Shown: positions 1-9,819, counted from the stretch's first letter. The stretch is DNA of 64,000 nt from Prochlorococcus sp. AG-402-A04 (GCA_003278045.1 QCHG01000002.1:58331-122330), one strand, 5' to 3'. The notes: generated from the sequence alone by a model not told the origin. Numbers and translations: made by a program.

Positions 1-626
1 AAGACCTTCTTGCATCTCTTGGTTTTGGTGGTTTAACTTTGCATCAAGTATTAAACAGACTAAGAGAAGAAATAAAATTACAGACAGAAGATGTAAAATA
101 TGATTCTGACTCTGAAATAGCAAAATCTCTTAAAAGTAATAATAATTTATCCACTAATCAATCTAATACAACAGCTAAATCACCAATTTCCGGGATAGAA
201 GGTCTTGATTACAGAATAGGTAAATGCTGTTCCCCACTCCCAGGCGAGGATATTATCGGAACTGTGTCGCTCGGCAACCATGGAATAACTATACATAGGG
301 AAGATTGTGAAAATGTAATACCAATTCCAATAGAGAGAAGATTACCTGTCGGTTGGAATCAAGATAATAAAACTGGCGAAAATAAGTTTCCAATTCAGCT
401 ACGAATAGAAGTAATTGATCGAGTTGGAGTTCTTAAAGATATTCTTATGCGGTTATCTGATAAAGGTATAAACGTAAGTGATGCCAATGTTAAAACTGCT
501 TATGGTAAACCAGCTATTATAAATCTTTGTGTAGGTCTTGAAAGTTATAATCAACTTCACAAAACAATTGAACAAATTAAATCAATGGCAGATGTTTTAG
601 ATATTGCGAGAGTTGGACAAAGTTAA
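1..626 (+). CDS. spoT: RelA/SpoT-family (p)ppGpp synthetase/hydrolase, C-terminal part (partial)
   Basis: The gene runs in from the left edge: the frame is open from base 3, so the first Met-like codon at 39 is not the real start. About 207 residues are visible. They contain the RIS/zinc-finger-type region with the pattern RIGKCCSPLPGEDIIG followed by HREDC, then a C-terminal ACT domain of about 75 residues beginning near QLRIEVIDRVGVL. This is the regulatory tail of long RelA/SpoT proteins, which make or degrade (p)ppGpp in the stringent response. The catalytic HD and synthetase domains and TGS lie outside the window, so which activity dominates cannot be judged. It converges on the DUF2062 gene with only 18 bases between the stops. 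Confidence 0.92.
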   Translation, partial: DLLASLGFGGLTLHQVLNRLREEIKLQTEDVKYDSDSEIAKSLKSNNNLSTNQSNTTAKSPISGIEGLDYRIGKCCSPLPGEDIIGTVSLGNHGITIHREDCENVIPIPIERRLPVGWNQDNKTGENKFPIQLRIEVIDRVGVLKDILMRLSDKGINVSDANVKTAYGKPAIINLCVGLESYNQLHKTIEQIKSMADVLDIARVGQS

Positions 627-644
627 TTTTAAAATCACATCAAT

Positions 645-1088
645 CTATCTTTTACTTTTTATCTTGTAGATAAAGAAAACAATACTGCCGCAAATCAAAG
701 CTAATAAAATACCTACACAAGATGAACCTAAGAGTAATTTTAGGGAAAAAATTCTACCTTGTTTCCATAAGTCATCAATAACTAAACTTTTTTCAAGAAT
801 TTTATTAGAAGAATTATTTAAAAAAATCGAACCAACTTTATAGTTAAAATAATAAAGTGGAATATAAGTAAAAGGGTTGCTGATCCAGGTACCAATTGCA
901 GCTAGAACAATATTTCCCTTAGCTATTTTCGCAAAAAATACTCCCATTAAAGTCTGAAAACCAAAAAAAGGAAAGCAACCACTAAATACCCCTATAGCTA
1001 AACCTTTAGCATTAAAGAAAGGACTTCCATTCTGACTCCTAAATAATGATAGAATTTTCTTATAGGTAATATCTCTTTTAAATCTCAT
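645..1088 (-). CDS. DUF2062-family membrane protein
   Basis: This 147-residue protein matches the DUF2062 pattern: a basic N-terminus, a Gly/Phe-rich segment around residues 30-50 (GVFSGCFPFFGFQTL), the conserved NPFTYIPLYYFNYKVG block near residue 71 and a C-terminal hydrophobic helix before a Lys/Arg tail. Two or three membrane segments are likely. The family's biochemical role is not established. It is transcribed divergently from mnmE, with 66 bases between the starts, and converges with spoT. The start is the first in-frame ATG after the intergenic gap and the length is normal for the family. Confidence 0.85.
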   Translation of the reverse strand: MRFKRDITYKKILSLFRSQNGSPFFNAKGLAIGVFSGCFPFFGFQTLMGVFFAKIAKGNIVLAAIGTWISNPFTYIPLYYFNYKVGSIFLNNSSNKILEKSLVIDDLWKQGRIFSLKLLLGSSCVGILLALICGSIVFFIYKIKSKR

Positions 1089-1154
1089 TCAGAAAGAAAA
1101 TTTCAAAATTAAATTCTTGATAATCTTACTTAATTATCCATAACAAAGCGAGAG

Positions 1155-2537
1155 ATGGATTCGATAGTTACTACAGAAGATACGATAGCCGCAATTGCTT
1201 CAGCTATAAGTATTGGGAAGGGAGGAGTTGCGATAATAAGAGTATCAGGGAAAGACGCAATAAATTCTTGCAAAAAGATTGTTCAAACTAAATCTAAATA
1301 TGCATGGGAATCACACAGGGTTTTTCATGGTTTTATTCAGAAAAATAAACAAAATAAATTTATAGATGAGGTTTTAATTTTAGTGATGAAATCCCCAAAT
1401 AGCTTCACAGGAGAAGATGTAGTTGAACTTCATTGCCATGGCGGAATTATCATAGTAAATAAAGTTTTAAAGATATTATTATCTAGTAATTCTAGAGTTA
1501 GACTTGCAAACCCAGGAGAATTTAGTCAAAGAGCTTTTCTTAATGGAAAAATAGACCTTACTCAAGCCGAGTCGATTAATCAATTAATTAATGCAAGCAA
1601 TACCAGATCAGCAGAGTTAGCCTTTAACGGGGTTCAAGGAGAAATAAAGAAAAAAATTGATGATATTAAAAATGACCTTATAAATCAACTTTGCGAAATA
1701 GAAGCGAGAGTTGATTTTGAAGAAGACTTCACAGATTTTGATTACACCAAATATCTAAAAAACATTAAAAAAGTCAAAGAAAAAATAGAATTACTAATAG
1801 AAAATGCAAAAAGAAATTCATATATTCACAATGGAATATCCATTGCGCTTATAGGTAAAACAAATGTTGGTAAAAGCTCTTTATTAAATTTGCTTGCAAA
1901 AAAAGAGAAAGCAATCGTAACTAATATTCCTGGAACAACTAGAGATGTTATTGAAGTTAATTTAACTATTAATGATATTCCAATGAAAATAATTGATACT
2001 GCTGGCATTAGAGAAACTCATGAACAAATTGAAAGTATTGGAATTAAAAAAAGTTTTGGAAAAATAAAAGAGTCAGATTTTATAATTTATATTTATAATC
2101 TTGAAGAAGGATTTAATGAAGAAGACAAAAAAATAATACAAGAAATTCCCAAAGAAAAATTAATTACTATTTTGGGTAATAAAAAAGATTTAATTGATTG
2201 CAAAAATATTAATTCAAATGAGTTAAAAAACACAATTCTTATGAGTATTAAAAATAATGATGGCGAAAGATTATTAATAGACACAATTATAAAAAAATGC
2301 GGATTAAAACAAGTAGAAAATATCAATATATTTTTAAATCAAAGACATCTAACAAATTTGTCTGCTTGCTTATCTAATTTAAATGATACTGATGAAATAA
2401 TTGAAAATAAATTGCCATTTGATTTGTTATCAATTGAACTGAGAGATGGAATTCAAAACTTATCTAAAATAACTGGTCAAGAATTAACAGAGGAACTTCT
2501 AGATAATATTTTTTCTAAGTTTTGTATTGGTAAATAA
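1155..2537 (+). CDS. mnmE: tRNA modification GTPase MnmE
   Basis: The 460-residue protein has the full MnmE architecture: an N-terminal tetrahydrofolate-binding domain ([10 protein letters not shown] near residue 26), a helical domain, an inserted G domain with the P-loop GKTNVGKSS near residue 234 and DTAG near residue 281, and the C-terminal CIGK whose Cys is invariant in the family. With MnmG it installs the 5-carboxymethylaminomethyl group on the wobble uridine of certain tRNAs. The start at 1155 is preceded by a purine-rich GCGAGAG stretch. It is the first gene of a co-directional run with nadC, argS and hisC. Confidence 0.96.
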   Translation: MDSIVTTEDTIAAIASAISIGKGGVAIIRVSGKDAINSCKKIVQTKSKYAWESHRVFHGFIQKNKQNKFIDEVLILVMKSPNSFTGEDVVELHCHGGIIIVNKVLKILLSSNSRVRLANPGEFSQRAFLNGKIDLTQAESINQLINASNTRSAELAFNGVQGEIKKKIDDIKNDLINQLCEIEARVDFEEDFTDFDYTKYLKNIKKVKEKIELLIENAKRNSYIHNGISIALIGKTNVGKSSLLNLLAKKEKAIVTNIPGTTRDVIEVNLTINDIPMKIIDTAGIRETHEQIESIGIKKSFGKIKESDFIIYIYNLEEGFNEEDKKIIQEIPKEKLITILGNKKDLIDCKNINSNELKNTILMSIKNNDGERLLIDTIIKKCGLKQVENINIFLNQRHLTNLSACLSNLNDTDEIIENKLPFDLLSIELRDGIQNLSKITGQELTEELLDNIFSKFCIGK

Positions 2538-2619
2538 ATTTGAGTTAAATTACATAGTGATATATAGTTGGTTCTCTAACTTCAGTTTAATTTTTATTAA
2601 TTAATTATTTCTTAGTTTA

Positions 2620-3486
2620 GTGGATTTAAATACTCCAATAATAAGTAAAATCATTGATAATTGGATCGATGAAGATATAGGTAGGGGAGATCTTACAAGT
2701 TCCTCTATTACAGAAGAGAATGGTAATGCATATTGGATTGCAAAAGAAGAGGGTATATTCTGCGGGGTAGAAATTATAAAAGAAATTTTTAGAAAAATTG
2801 ATTTAAAAATCAGTCCAAAATTTATTATCTCTGATGGAGATAAATTTGTTAAAGATCAAAAACTCTTAGAAATATATGGGCCTTCAAAAAGTTTACTCGC
2901 TAGTGAAAGGATCAGCTTAAATATAGCAATGCATTTATCTGGAATATCAACATATACAAAGAATCTTACAGATAAATTAGAAGGTACAAATATAAAATTA
3001 GCAGATACTAGGAAAACGACTCCTGGCTTAAGAATATTTGAAAAATATGCATTCAAATGCGGAGGTGGGGTGAATCATAGAATGGGATTATACGATGCTG
3101 CTATGATCAAAGAAAATCATATTGCATGGACAGATAATCTTAAGAATGCAGTACAAAATATTCGCCTAAATTCGCCTTTTACAACTCATATCATAATTGA
3201 AGCTGAGAATATCGACCAGGCAAAAGAAGCAGTATTAGCAGGAGCGGATAGTGTCTTATTAGATGAACTTAGTCCTGAAATAATCAAAAAAAACGTTCAA
3301 GAATTAAGAGAGTTATCAATTAATAGTCTACAAAAAGAAGTCAATAAAAATTTGATAATAGAAGTTTCTGGAATAAACCCTCAAGAAATTAGTAAATATC
3401 TAATAAAAGGTATTGATTTGATTTCAACAAGTTCTTCAATCACCAAAAGTAATTGGATTGATTTGAGTATGCGTTATATTAATTAA
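2620..3486 (+). CDS. nadC: Nicotinate-nucleotide pyrophosphorylase (quinolinate phosphoribosyltransferase)
   Basis: A 288-residue protein of normal family length with a GTG start. The family motifs ADTRKTTPGLR (near residue 128) and GGGVNHRMGL are present, followed by MIKENHI (near residue 161) and the EAENIDQAKEA and VLLDEL barrel strands. It converts quinolinate and phosphoribosyl pyrophosphate to nicotinate mononucleotide, CO2 and pyrophosphate in de novo NAD synthesis. It sits 82 bases after mnmE and 27 bases before argS, all in the same direction. Confidence 0.95.
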   Translation: MDLNTPIISKIIDNWIDEDIGRGDLTSSSITEENGNAYWIAKEEGIFCGVEIIKEIFRKIDLKISPKFIISDGDKFVKDQKLLEIYGPSKSLLASERISLNIAMHLSGISTYTKNLTDKLEGTNIKLADTRKTTPGLRIFEKYAFKCGGGVNHRMGLYDAAMIKENHIAWTDNLKNAVQNIRLNSPFTTHIIIEAENIDQAKEAVLAGADSVLLDELSPEIIKKNVQELRELSINSLQKEVNKNLIIEVSGINPQEISKYLIKGIDLISTSSSITKSNWIDLSMRYIN

Positions 3487-3513
3487 TCATATAGATAAAT
3501 AATTGAATAATTA

Positions 3514-5011
3514 ATGCTAATCATTTTTAAAGAATTAACAAAACAATTTGAACAATCTCTTTTAGATAGTCTTGAAAAAAATGATAAAAAAGGAGAATTC
3601 GGAATTCTTAGCAAGAATTTAATTACACAATCATCAAAAGAGGAATTTGGTGATTATCAATGTAATGTTTGTTTAAGTTTATCTAAAATATATAAAAAGA
3701 ACCCAAGAGATATTTCTAGTGATTTTATTAACCTTTTAAATAAAAATAAAAGCATAGCAAAATTATGTAAGAGTCTAGAAATAGCTGGACCTGGATTTAT
3801 AAATATAAAATTAAAAGATGAGGTTCTAATAAATGAAATTAAGTCAAATATTCAATGCAATAGGGCTGGCATACCTCTAATTAGAAAAGATTCAATTAGT
3901 GGTTTGTCCAATAAAGTTATTGTAGATTTTTCTAGCCCTAATATTGCTAAAGAAATGCATGTAGGGCATTTAAGATCAACAATAATAGGTGACTCAATAT
4001 CTAGAATTTTCGAGTTAAGAGGTTATGAAGTATTAAGACTCAATCATGTTGGTGATTGGGGAACACAATTTGGCATGCTTATTACTCAGCTCAAAGATTT
4101 ATATTCAAATGATCTAAAAGAAATAGGAAAGATCAAGATAAGTGATTTAGTTGAATTTTATAAAGAATCAAAAAAAAGATGGGGGTTTTAATTATGCCAC
4201 CACAGATCTTGCTGCTATAAGATATAGATTCAATAAACCTCCTAATGGCGATAATGCTTCAAGAATTATTTATGTAACTGATCATGGGCAAGCAAATCAT
4301 TTTGCTGGAGTTTTTCAAGTTGCAAAAAAAGCAAAATGGATCCCAGAAAATTGTCAAGTAGACCATGTCCCTTTTGGGTTAGTTCAAGGAATTGATGGCA
4401 AAAAACTAAAGACAAGAGAAGGTGAAACAATACGCCTAAAAGATTTATTAAATGAAGCAGTTAGAAGAGCAAAAGAAGATTTATTGAAAAGATTAGAAGA
4501 TGAAGATCGTTATGAGACCGAAGAGTTTATAGCAAATACTTCAAGAATTATTGGATTAGGAGCTGTTAAGTATGCAGATTTAAGTCAAAATAGGATTACT
4601 AATTATCAATTTAGTTTTGATAAAATGCTTTCCCTTAATGGTAATACTGCTCCTTATTTGTTATATACACTTGTAAGAATTTTAGGAATTAAAAGAAAAA
4701 ATGATTTTGTTTATGAATCTAAAGATTTTCAGTACGTAAATTATGAACATCAATCTGAGTGGAAACTTATTAGAAAATTACTTAGGTTCGATGAAGTCAT
4801 AATTTCTATTGAAAAAGACTTAATGCCAAATAGATTATGCAATTATCTTTTCGAGCTATGTCAGACTTTTAATAGATTCTATGATCAAGTTCCAATCCTC
4901 AAAGAAGAAAAAAATATAAAAATCTCTAGGCTTAATTTATGTGATCTAACTGCAAAAACACTAAAATTAAGCTTAGAGCTTTTAGGAATTGAAACTTTAG
5001 AAAGAATGTAA
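3514..5011 (+). pseudogene. argS: Arginyl-tRNA synthetase, broken by an internal out-of-frame deletion
   Basis: Two ORFs together make an incomplete ArgS. The first (3514-4191) has the N-terminal tRNA-binding domain and the HVGHLR signature (HIGH class) followed by [12 protein letters not shown]. It ends at a stop 13 bases past an A-tract. The second frame, from about 4168, resumes with [13 protein letters not shown] and continues through [12 protein letters not shown] (KMSKS region) and the anticodon-binding domain to a normal C-terminus. Compared with the family (about 600 residues in picocyanobacteria, recalled), roughly 100 residues between FYKESKKR and QKKDGG are missing. The junction has one C, eight As and GAT, which would fit recombination between two short repeats in different codon phases. 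The downstream hisC overlaps its stop. Since ArgS is normally essential, an artefact must be excluded. Confidence 0.88.
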
Positions 5012-6120
5012 TGAATGATTTTGATCCATTAAATAATCTTTTCCCAAAACCAAGAGAAGAAATAATAAATATGCAGTCTTACTCTGCACCTTTAGAAAAT
5101 AGAAGAAATTTACTCCGCTTAGACTTTAATGAAAATACTTTAGGTCCAAGTCCTAAGGTTTTAGAGGCATTACAAGCTATAAAATTAGATGAGATTTCAA
5201 TTTATCCAGAATATAATTTTTTAAAAAAATTTTTATGTGATAAATATCTTGATTCAAGAAAATTTGGTAATGATGAAATCGGAATTTTCAATGGAGCAGA
5301 TGCAGCAATAAATGCAATTTTCAATTGCTTTGGAGAAAAAGATCAGATATTTCTAACCACAAATCCAACTTTTGGTTACTATTCTCCTTGTGCAGAAATC
5401 CGAGGAATGAAAACAATAAGTTGTTCTTACATTGGAGAAAATTTTCTATTCCCCATCGAAGAATTTAGGGAAAAAATAATAAAGCATAATCCAAAGTTAA
5501 TATTTATTTGCAATCCAAATAATCCAACAGGAACTGTTCTAAGCTCTCATGAAATAATTAATTTAGCCAATATCAATAACGATTCATTAATAGTTGTTGA
5601 TGAACTATATGAAAAATTTAATGGAGATAGTCTTCTTGAATCGATAGATTTTGAAAAGAATAAAAATATACTAATAATCCAGTCTCTTTCAAAAACTGCA
5701 GGTCTAGCTGGTTTAAGAATAGGTTTTACTTTTGGCAATAAAAGTTTAATTCAGTACATTAATAAAGTTACAGGACCATATGATGTAAACAGCTTTGCTA
5801 TAACAGCTGCATTAGCAGCACTTAAAGATAAATCATATATTGATAATTATGTTTTAGAAGTAAAAAAGGCGAGGGAATGGATTTTAAATAAATTTAAATC
5901 AACAAAAATCAGAACTCACTTTAGTGGAGGTAATTATTTCTTAATTTGGCCAAAAAAAGATCCTAAAATCTTAATAAAACAGATGAGAGAAAAAGGTATT
6001 CTTATTAGAACTATGGAAAACAAAAAAGATATCGGTAATTCTATAAGGGTTAGTATTGGAACTAAAGAACAAATGATTTTTTTCTGGGACAATTACAAGA
6101 TATTAGATTTAAAAAATTAA
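5011..6120 (+). CDS. hisC: Histidinol-phosphate aminotransferase-family PLP enzyme
   Basis: A 369-residue fold-type I aminotransferase. The N-terminal KPREEI and LDFNENTLGPSP motifs are characteristic of HisC. NPNNPTGT (near residue 170), VVDELYEKF and SLSKTAGLAGLRIGF (PLP lysine near residue 229) follow, with GNSIRVSIGT near the C-terminus. HisC converts histidinol phosphate and 2-oxoglutarate to imidazole acetol phosphate and glutamate. Related CobD-type threonine-phosphate decarboxylases share the fold, so the substrate is an inference from motif style. Its ATG overlaps the argS stop by one base, which implies translational coupling. The end converges on the MBL-fold gene with a 4-base overlap. 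Confidence 0.75.
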   Translation: MNDFDPLNNLFPKPREEIINMQSYSAPLENRRNLLRLDFNENTLGPSPKVLEALQAIKLDEISIYPEYNFLKKFLCDKYLDSRKFGNDEIGIFNGADAAINAIFNCFGEKDQIFLTTNPTFGYYSPCAEIRGMKTISCSYIGENFLFPIEEFREKIIKHNPKLIFICNPNNPTGTVLSSHEIINLANINNDSLIVVDELYEKFNGDSLLESIDFEKNKNILIIQSLSKTAGLAGLRIGFTFGNKSLIQYINKVTGPYDVNSFAITAALAALKDKSYIDNYVLEVKKAREWILNKFKSTKIRTHFSGGNYFLIWPKKDPKILIKQMREKGILIRTMENKKDIGNSIRVSIGTKEQMIFFWDNYKILDLKN

Positions 6121-6842
6121 TTACTGAAAATATAAATTGTATTTTGATCGATTCTTTTAGGTTTTATTTGAAAATCTTTTCCAACATATTTTACTTTAAA
6201 ATCTTTCATATTTTCGATAAATAAATCAGCATTTGAGAAATCACATTCTTTATTAATTTTTTTGCCGCGTTCAAAGTGAACAGGAATAACTACATTAGGT
6301 TTTAGAAGCTTAACTATTTTTGAGGCTTCTTTACCATTGTAAGATTTTATTCCTCCTCCAATTGAAATAAACAATATATCTGGATTAGACAAAATAATTT
6401 GACTGTTTATATCAATATCTCCAGCAGCTCCTCCCATATGAACAATTTTAAGATCATTCTGCTCCCAACTCCAAACAGTTGCCATCCCAAATCTTCTTCC
6501 ATCTACTCTGTCATGTGGTACAGAAATTCCATTTAATAAAATATCCTCAAATTGATAGATTCCTGGCTCAACGAACATTAATTGATCATTAGGGTTATAT
6601 CCTTCGTCTGGAAGGCTAGAACTAGCCAAAATAAAATCTACGTTTACTTCTTTTGGCTCCTTTAAATTACTTGCACAACCTATTGCTTTAAAGGGATTTA
6701 TAAGAATAGATTTATCTGCACTAGTAATTAAAAAACTACTATGTCCCAGACTTTTTATTCCTAAGTTCCTTGCCAATAATGAGGTAGGTAAAAAAGAGCT
6801 AACTAATATCAAAAATAAAAAGTTTTTAATCTGAGAAATCAT
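6117..6842 (-). CDS. Exported MBL-fold (metallo-beta-lactamase-like) protein with an atypical metal site
   Basis: A 241-residue protein with an N-terminal signal-like hydrophobic segment (residues 1-24, ending near LLARN). It has the L-ascorbate-lactonase/UPF0173-like MBL pattern: GHSSFLI near residue 34, a strand FILASS, then HMGGAAGDID and PVHFERGKK. The usual HxHxDH zinc motif that should follow the FILASS strand reads SSSLPDEGYN, so most metal ligands are absent there. It is the last gene of the prfB operon, 20 bases after trpG. Function is unknown, and it may be catalytically inactive or use a different site. Confidence 0.72.
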   Translation of the reverse strand: MISQIKNFLFLILVSSFLPTSLLARNLGIKSLGHSSFLITSADKSILINPFKAIGCASNLKEPKEVNVDFILASSSLPDEGYNPNDQLMFVEPGIYQFEDILLNGISVPHDRVDGRRFGMATVWSWEQNDLKIVHMGGAAGDIDINSQIILSNPDILFISIGGGIKSYNGKEASKIVKLLKPNVVIPVHFERGKKINKECDFSNADLFIENMKDFKVKYVGKDFQIKPKRIDQNTIYIFSN

Positions 6843-6862
6843 AATATTAATTTTTTTTTATT

Positions 6863-7459
6863 TTACTTTTGTTCAGCCATTTTTAGAAAATTACTAATTA
6901 ATTTATGACCAAATTGCGTCAACACACTTTCAGGATGGAACTGTACCCCATGTAAATGTTTATATTCTTTATGAGAGATAGCCATAATTGTTGAGTCTTC
7001 TAAAGTCGCAGTTATGTCGAAACAAGATGGTAAAGAACTTGAATCAACTATAAGACTATGGTATCTAGTAGCCACAAATGGAGTCTCGATATCTTTAAAC
7101 AATCCTTTTTGATTATGAAATATTTTAGATGTCTTACCATGCATAAGTTCTTTCCCAACTATAACCTTACCTCCAAAAGCTTGGGCCAAAGCTTGATGAC
7201 CTAAACAAACTCCCAAGGTCGGAATATTTTTAGATAATTTTTTTAGAATTGGCAGACAAATTCCAGATTGATCTGGATTACCTGGACCTGGAGATAAGAG
7301 AATTCCACCAGGATTTAGTTTGATAATTTCTTCTAGAGTAATTTCATCATTTCTTTTAACTATTAATTCTTTAGTTATTTCATGCGCAACTGAAAGTTCT
7401 CCTAAATATTGAACAAGGTTATAAGTAAAACTATCGTAATTATCAATAACAAGAAACAT
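6863..7459 (-). CDS. trpG: Anthranilate/aminodeoxychorismate synthase glutamine amidotransferase subunit
   Basis: A 198-residue class I glutamine amidotransferase. It starts MFLVIDNYDSFTYNLVQYL, carries the oxyanion motif LLSPGPGNP, has the nucleophile Cys85 in GVCLGHQ, and completes the triad with His175 and Glu177 in QFHPES. It supplies ammonia to the chorismate-using subunit for anthranilate (tryptophan) and possibly p-aminobenzoate (folate) synthesis. The synthase subunit is not in the window. It lies 12 bases after dgkA in the operon. Confidence 0.93.
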   Translation of the reverse strand: MFLVIDNYDSFTYNLVQYLGELSVAHEITKELIVKRNDEITLEEIIKLNPGGILLSPGPGNPDQSGICLPILKKLSKNIPTLGVCLGHQALAQAFGGKVIVGKELMHGKTSKIFHNQKGLFKDIETPFVATRYHSLIVDSSSLPSCFDITATLEDSTIMAISHKEYKHLHGVQFHPESVLTQFGHKLISNFLKMAEQK

Positions 7460-7471
7460 ATTTATATGGAT

Positions 7472-7882
7472 TTAAAATAACAACTTTATTTTAGGAACAA
7501 AGATATATACAGCAATAATAACAGAATTAATGGAAGCTAATAATACTGCTCCTGCAGAAGTATCTTTTGAAATTTTAGCCAAAATACTAAATTCTTTTTT
7601 CACTACTAAATCAACGATTGATTCAATAGATGTGTTCAATATTTCTAATATTAAAACAGACATTATTGTTGCAATCAAAATAACATAATTAGTTAGACTA
7701 ATTTTGAGTAAAAAACCAATTATTAAACTTGTAACTGCAAAAATTAATTGAATTTTAAAATTTCTTGAAGTTTTTAATACATAACTAATACCACTGAAAG
7801 CATACTTAAAACTTATAAATATATTACTAGAAGTTTTGTATGATTCTTTTCTATTTTCTAAATAGTTTATTTTTTTTTCCAT
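7472..7882 (-). CDS. dgkA: Diacylglycerol kinase (prokaryotic DgkA type)
   Basis: A 136-residue membrane protein with three predicted transmembrane helices. The DgkA active-site helix region is ILEILNTSIESIVDLV (around residues 79-94), followed by KDTSAGAVLL, which also fits the family. It phosphorylates diacylglycerol or undecaprenol at the inner membrane. The N-terminal 25 residues form a polar cytosolic tail, slightly longer than in the E. coli enzyme. It sits 6 bases after ybeY and 12 bases before trpG in the prfB operon. The ybeY-dgkA pairing is common in bacteria. Confidence 0.92.
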   Translation of the reverse strand: MEKKINYLENRKESYKTSSNIFISFKYAFSGISYVLKTSRNFKIQLIFAVTSLIIGFLLKISLTNYVILIATIMSVLILEILNTSIESIVDLVVKKEFSILAKISKDTSAGAVLLASINSVIIAVYIFVPKIKLLF

Positions 7883-7888
7883 TGATTT

Positions 7889-8428
7889 TTAATCTAATCG
7901 AGTAATTAAATATTCTTGGAAATTTAACATATTTTCTAAATCATGCTCATTATTATGTTCCCATCCCAAAAGATGTAAAAATCCATGACTAGCCAACCAG
8001 ATCATCTCTCTATAGATTGAATGTTTATATTCATAAGATTGCTCAAGTGCCATCTCTAATGATATAAAAATATCTCCCAACTCTATATGATCTAAATTAT
8101 TTAGAGATTCATCAGAAATAATTGGAAAAGATAGAACATCAGTTGGACCATTTTTTTGCATCCATTTCTTATTCAAAGAAGCAATTTCTTGATTAGATAT
8201 TATCTGTAAGCCTAATGAAAAAGATTTTTTTTCAAAAATATAATTTGGTAATTCATAATCCTCTTTTTTTAATATTGTACTTATCCAAGATAAAAAAACT
8301 TTCTCCCAAAAAATAGATTCAAAAATAAGATAAGTTTTATTATCTTTTAACTTATTTGAAAATTGAGAGAAATCATTACATTGAAAAACCAAATCTAAAT
8401 TTATTTCAGAAATAATTTTTTCTTTCAT
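7889..8428 (-). CDS. ybeY: Endoribonuclease/rRNA maturation factor YbeY
   Basis: A 179-residue protein. The zinc-binding signature [11 protein letters not shown] puts the three metal-ligand histidines at 148, 152 and 158. The upstream conserved block PTDVLSFP (near residue 95) and GDIFIS match the family. It acts in 16S rRNA 3'-end processing and ribosome quality control. The first 60 residues are a less conserved extension of the kind found in cyanobacterial homologues. It lies between the DUF3285 gene and dgkA with 6-base gaps. Confidence 0.94.
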   Translation of the reverse strand: MKEKIISEINLDLVFQCNDFSQFSNKLKDNKTYLIFESIFWEKVFLSWISTILKKEDYELPNYIFEKKSFSLGLQIISNQEIASLNKKWMQKNGPTDVLSFPIISDESLNNLDHIELGDIFISLEMALEQSYEYKHSIYREMIWLASHGFLHLLGWEHNNEHDLENMLNFQEYLITRLD

Positions 8429-8434
8429 ACATTC

Positions 8435-8617
8435 TTAAACTGGAATATTGGGCTTACCTATTGTGGCCACAAGTATTAATATCCCAATTAAAACTAGAAA
8501 GGTTATTGAAAAATGAGAAATACTTTTTGAGCCTTTCCTTACCATATTTCTCATAGCAAGCTTTATAAAGCTTGGAGGAGAAACTTTTTTTTCTAAAATT
8601 TCGTTTTTATTTTCCAT
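8435..8617 (-). CDS. Small DUF3285-like membrane protein
   Basis: A 60-residue ORF between prfB (3-base gap) and ybeY (6-base gap), so it is almost certainly translated as part of the operon. It has a charged N-terminus, a basic segment (PPSFIKLAMRNMVRKG) and a single transmembrane helix of about 20 residues (ITFLVLIGILILVATIG). The layout fits the short cyanobacterial DUF3285 family usually found beside prfB; I assign that from memory of the family. Its function is unknown. Confidence 0.8.
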   Translation of the reverse strand: MENKNEILEKKVSPPSFIKLAMRNMVRKGSKSISHFSITFLVLIGILILVATIGKPNIPV

Positions 8618-8620
8618 TAG

Positions 8621-9743
8621 TTATTCAATAGATTCATTAGAAGAAATATTCATACGTAATAATTCATGAATAAATGGTTCAAGTCCACCATCTAAAACAC
8701 TATCTAACTCGTTAGTCTCCTGCATAGTCCTAAGATCTTTTACCATTTGATAGGGATGGAAAACATAATTTCTTATTTGATTGCCCCATGCAGCTTCAAC
8801 AATATCACCTTTAATATCAGCGACTTCAGCAGCTCGTTGTTCTTTAGCAATCACTAATAGTTTAGACTTAAGAAGTAACATAGCTTTTTCTTTATTTTGT
8901 AATTGAGATCTTTCTTGAGTACATCTTACTGAAATCCCTGAAGGCAAATGAACAATTCTCACTGCTGTTTCTACTTTATTAACATTTTGTCCTCCAGCTC
9001 CACCGGATCTACTCGTTGTAATTTCTAAATCTTTTTCAGGTATATCAAGTGAAATATTATCATCTAATTTTGGCATAACCTCTACCCCAGCAAAGCTGGT
9101 TTGTCTTTTGCCATTGGCATTAAAAGGAGAAATTCTTACTAATCTGTGAGTTCCTTTTTCATGTTGCAGATAGCCATATGCATATTTTCCATCAATTTCG
9201 AACGTTACACTTTTAATACCTGCTTCTTCTCCTTGAGATAATTCATTAATTACAAGGCTCATTTGATTATTATCGGCCCATCTTGAGTACATTCTTAATA
9301 ATATCTCTACCCAATCCTGCGCATCTGTTCCACCCGCACCTGCGTTAATAGAAACTACTGCTCCTTCCTTATCGTATTCACCACATAACAATCTTTCAAA
9401 TTCCCATTTATCCAAATTCTCTCTTAATTTCTTTAATCCCAGCTGCGATTCTAAAATCATTTCCTCTTCGGGTTCTAGAGAATAAAGCTCAAGAGAGGCA
9501 TGAGCATCAGAAATAAAAGTTTTCCATTTATCTAACAATTCGAGTTGTGCTTTGACATCATCAAGGATTAACATTTGATTTTTAGCTTCTTCTTGATTTT
9601 CCCAAAATTCAGGCTGAGCAGAAATTTGCTCTAACTCTTTCCTTTTCGCTTTTAATCTTGGAACGTCAAAGACAATCCTGAGCATTACCCAGGCGCTCTG
9701 TTAGTTCCGAAAGATCTTTTTTGAAATCTGTAATATCTATCAA
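8621..9743 (-). CDS. prfB: Peptide chain release factor 2, expressed through a programmed +1 frameshift
   Basis: The main frame (from 9667 down to 8621) encodes the RF2 body with the GGQ motif in [16 protein letters not shown] and the expected C-terminus. Upstream, a 25-codon leader begins at a TTG (9743-9741) in another frame. It reads [19 protein letters not shown] and ends at a CTT codon followed by an in-frame TGA. The junction CTT TGA C (9671-9665) is the classic RF2 autoregulatory +1 shift site, with an AGGA a few bases upstream. Joined, the protein is about 373 residues, the family's normal size. RF2 recognises UAA and UGA stops. It is the first gene of the minus-strand operon. Confidence 0.95.
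9665..9683 (-). promoter_or_regulatory. RF2 programmed +1 frameshift site
   Basis: Read on the minus strand, the segment contains AGGA, a short spacer, CTT, then TGA followed by C. The zero frame is open from the TTG at 9743 and stops here. The +1 frame continues directly into the RF2 body. This is the established autoregulatory arrangement in which low RF2 favours frameshifting at the slow UGA codon. Confidence 0.93.
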
Positions 9744-9819
9744 AATAGAATTTAATCGTTATTTATAATCTAACAAGCACTTTTGTTTAATAGTATAAAC
9801 TAAGTATTATTTTAAAAAA

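Noticed and set aside
4151..5011. Independent gene starting at ATG 4151
   Set aside because: The ATG lies upstream of the deletion junction in the wrong frame of argS. The real homology begins only at QKKDGG, so this is the second half of a broken argS.
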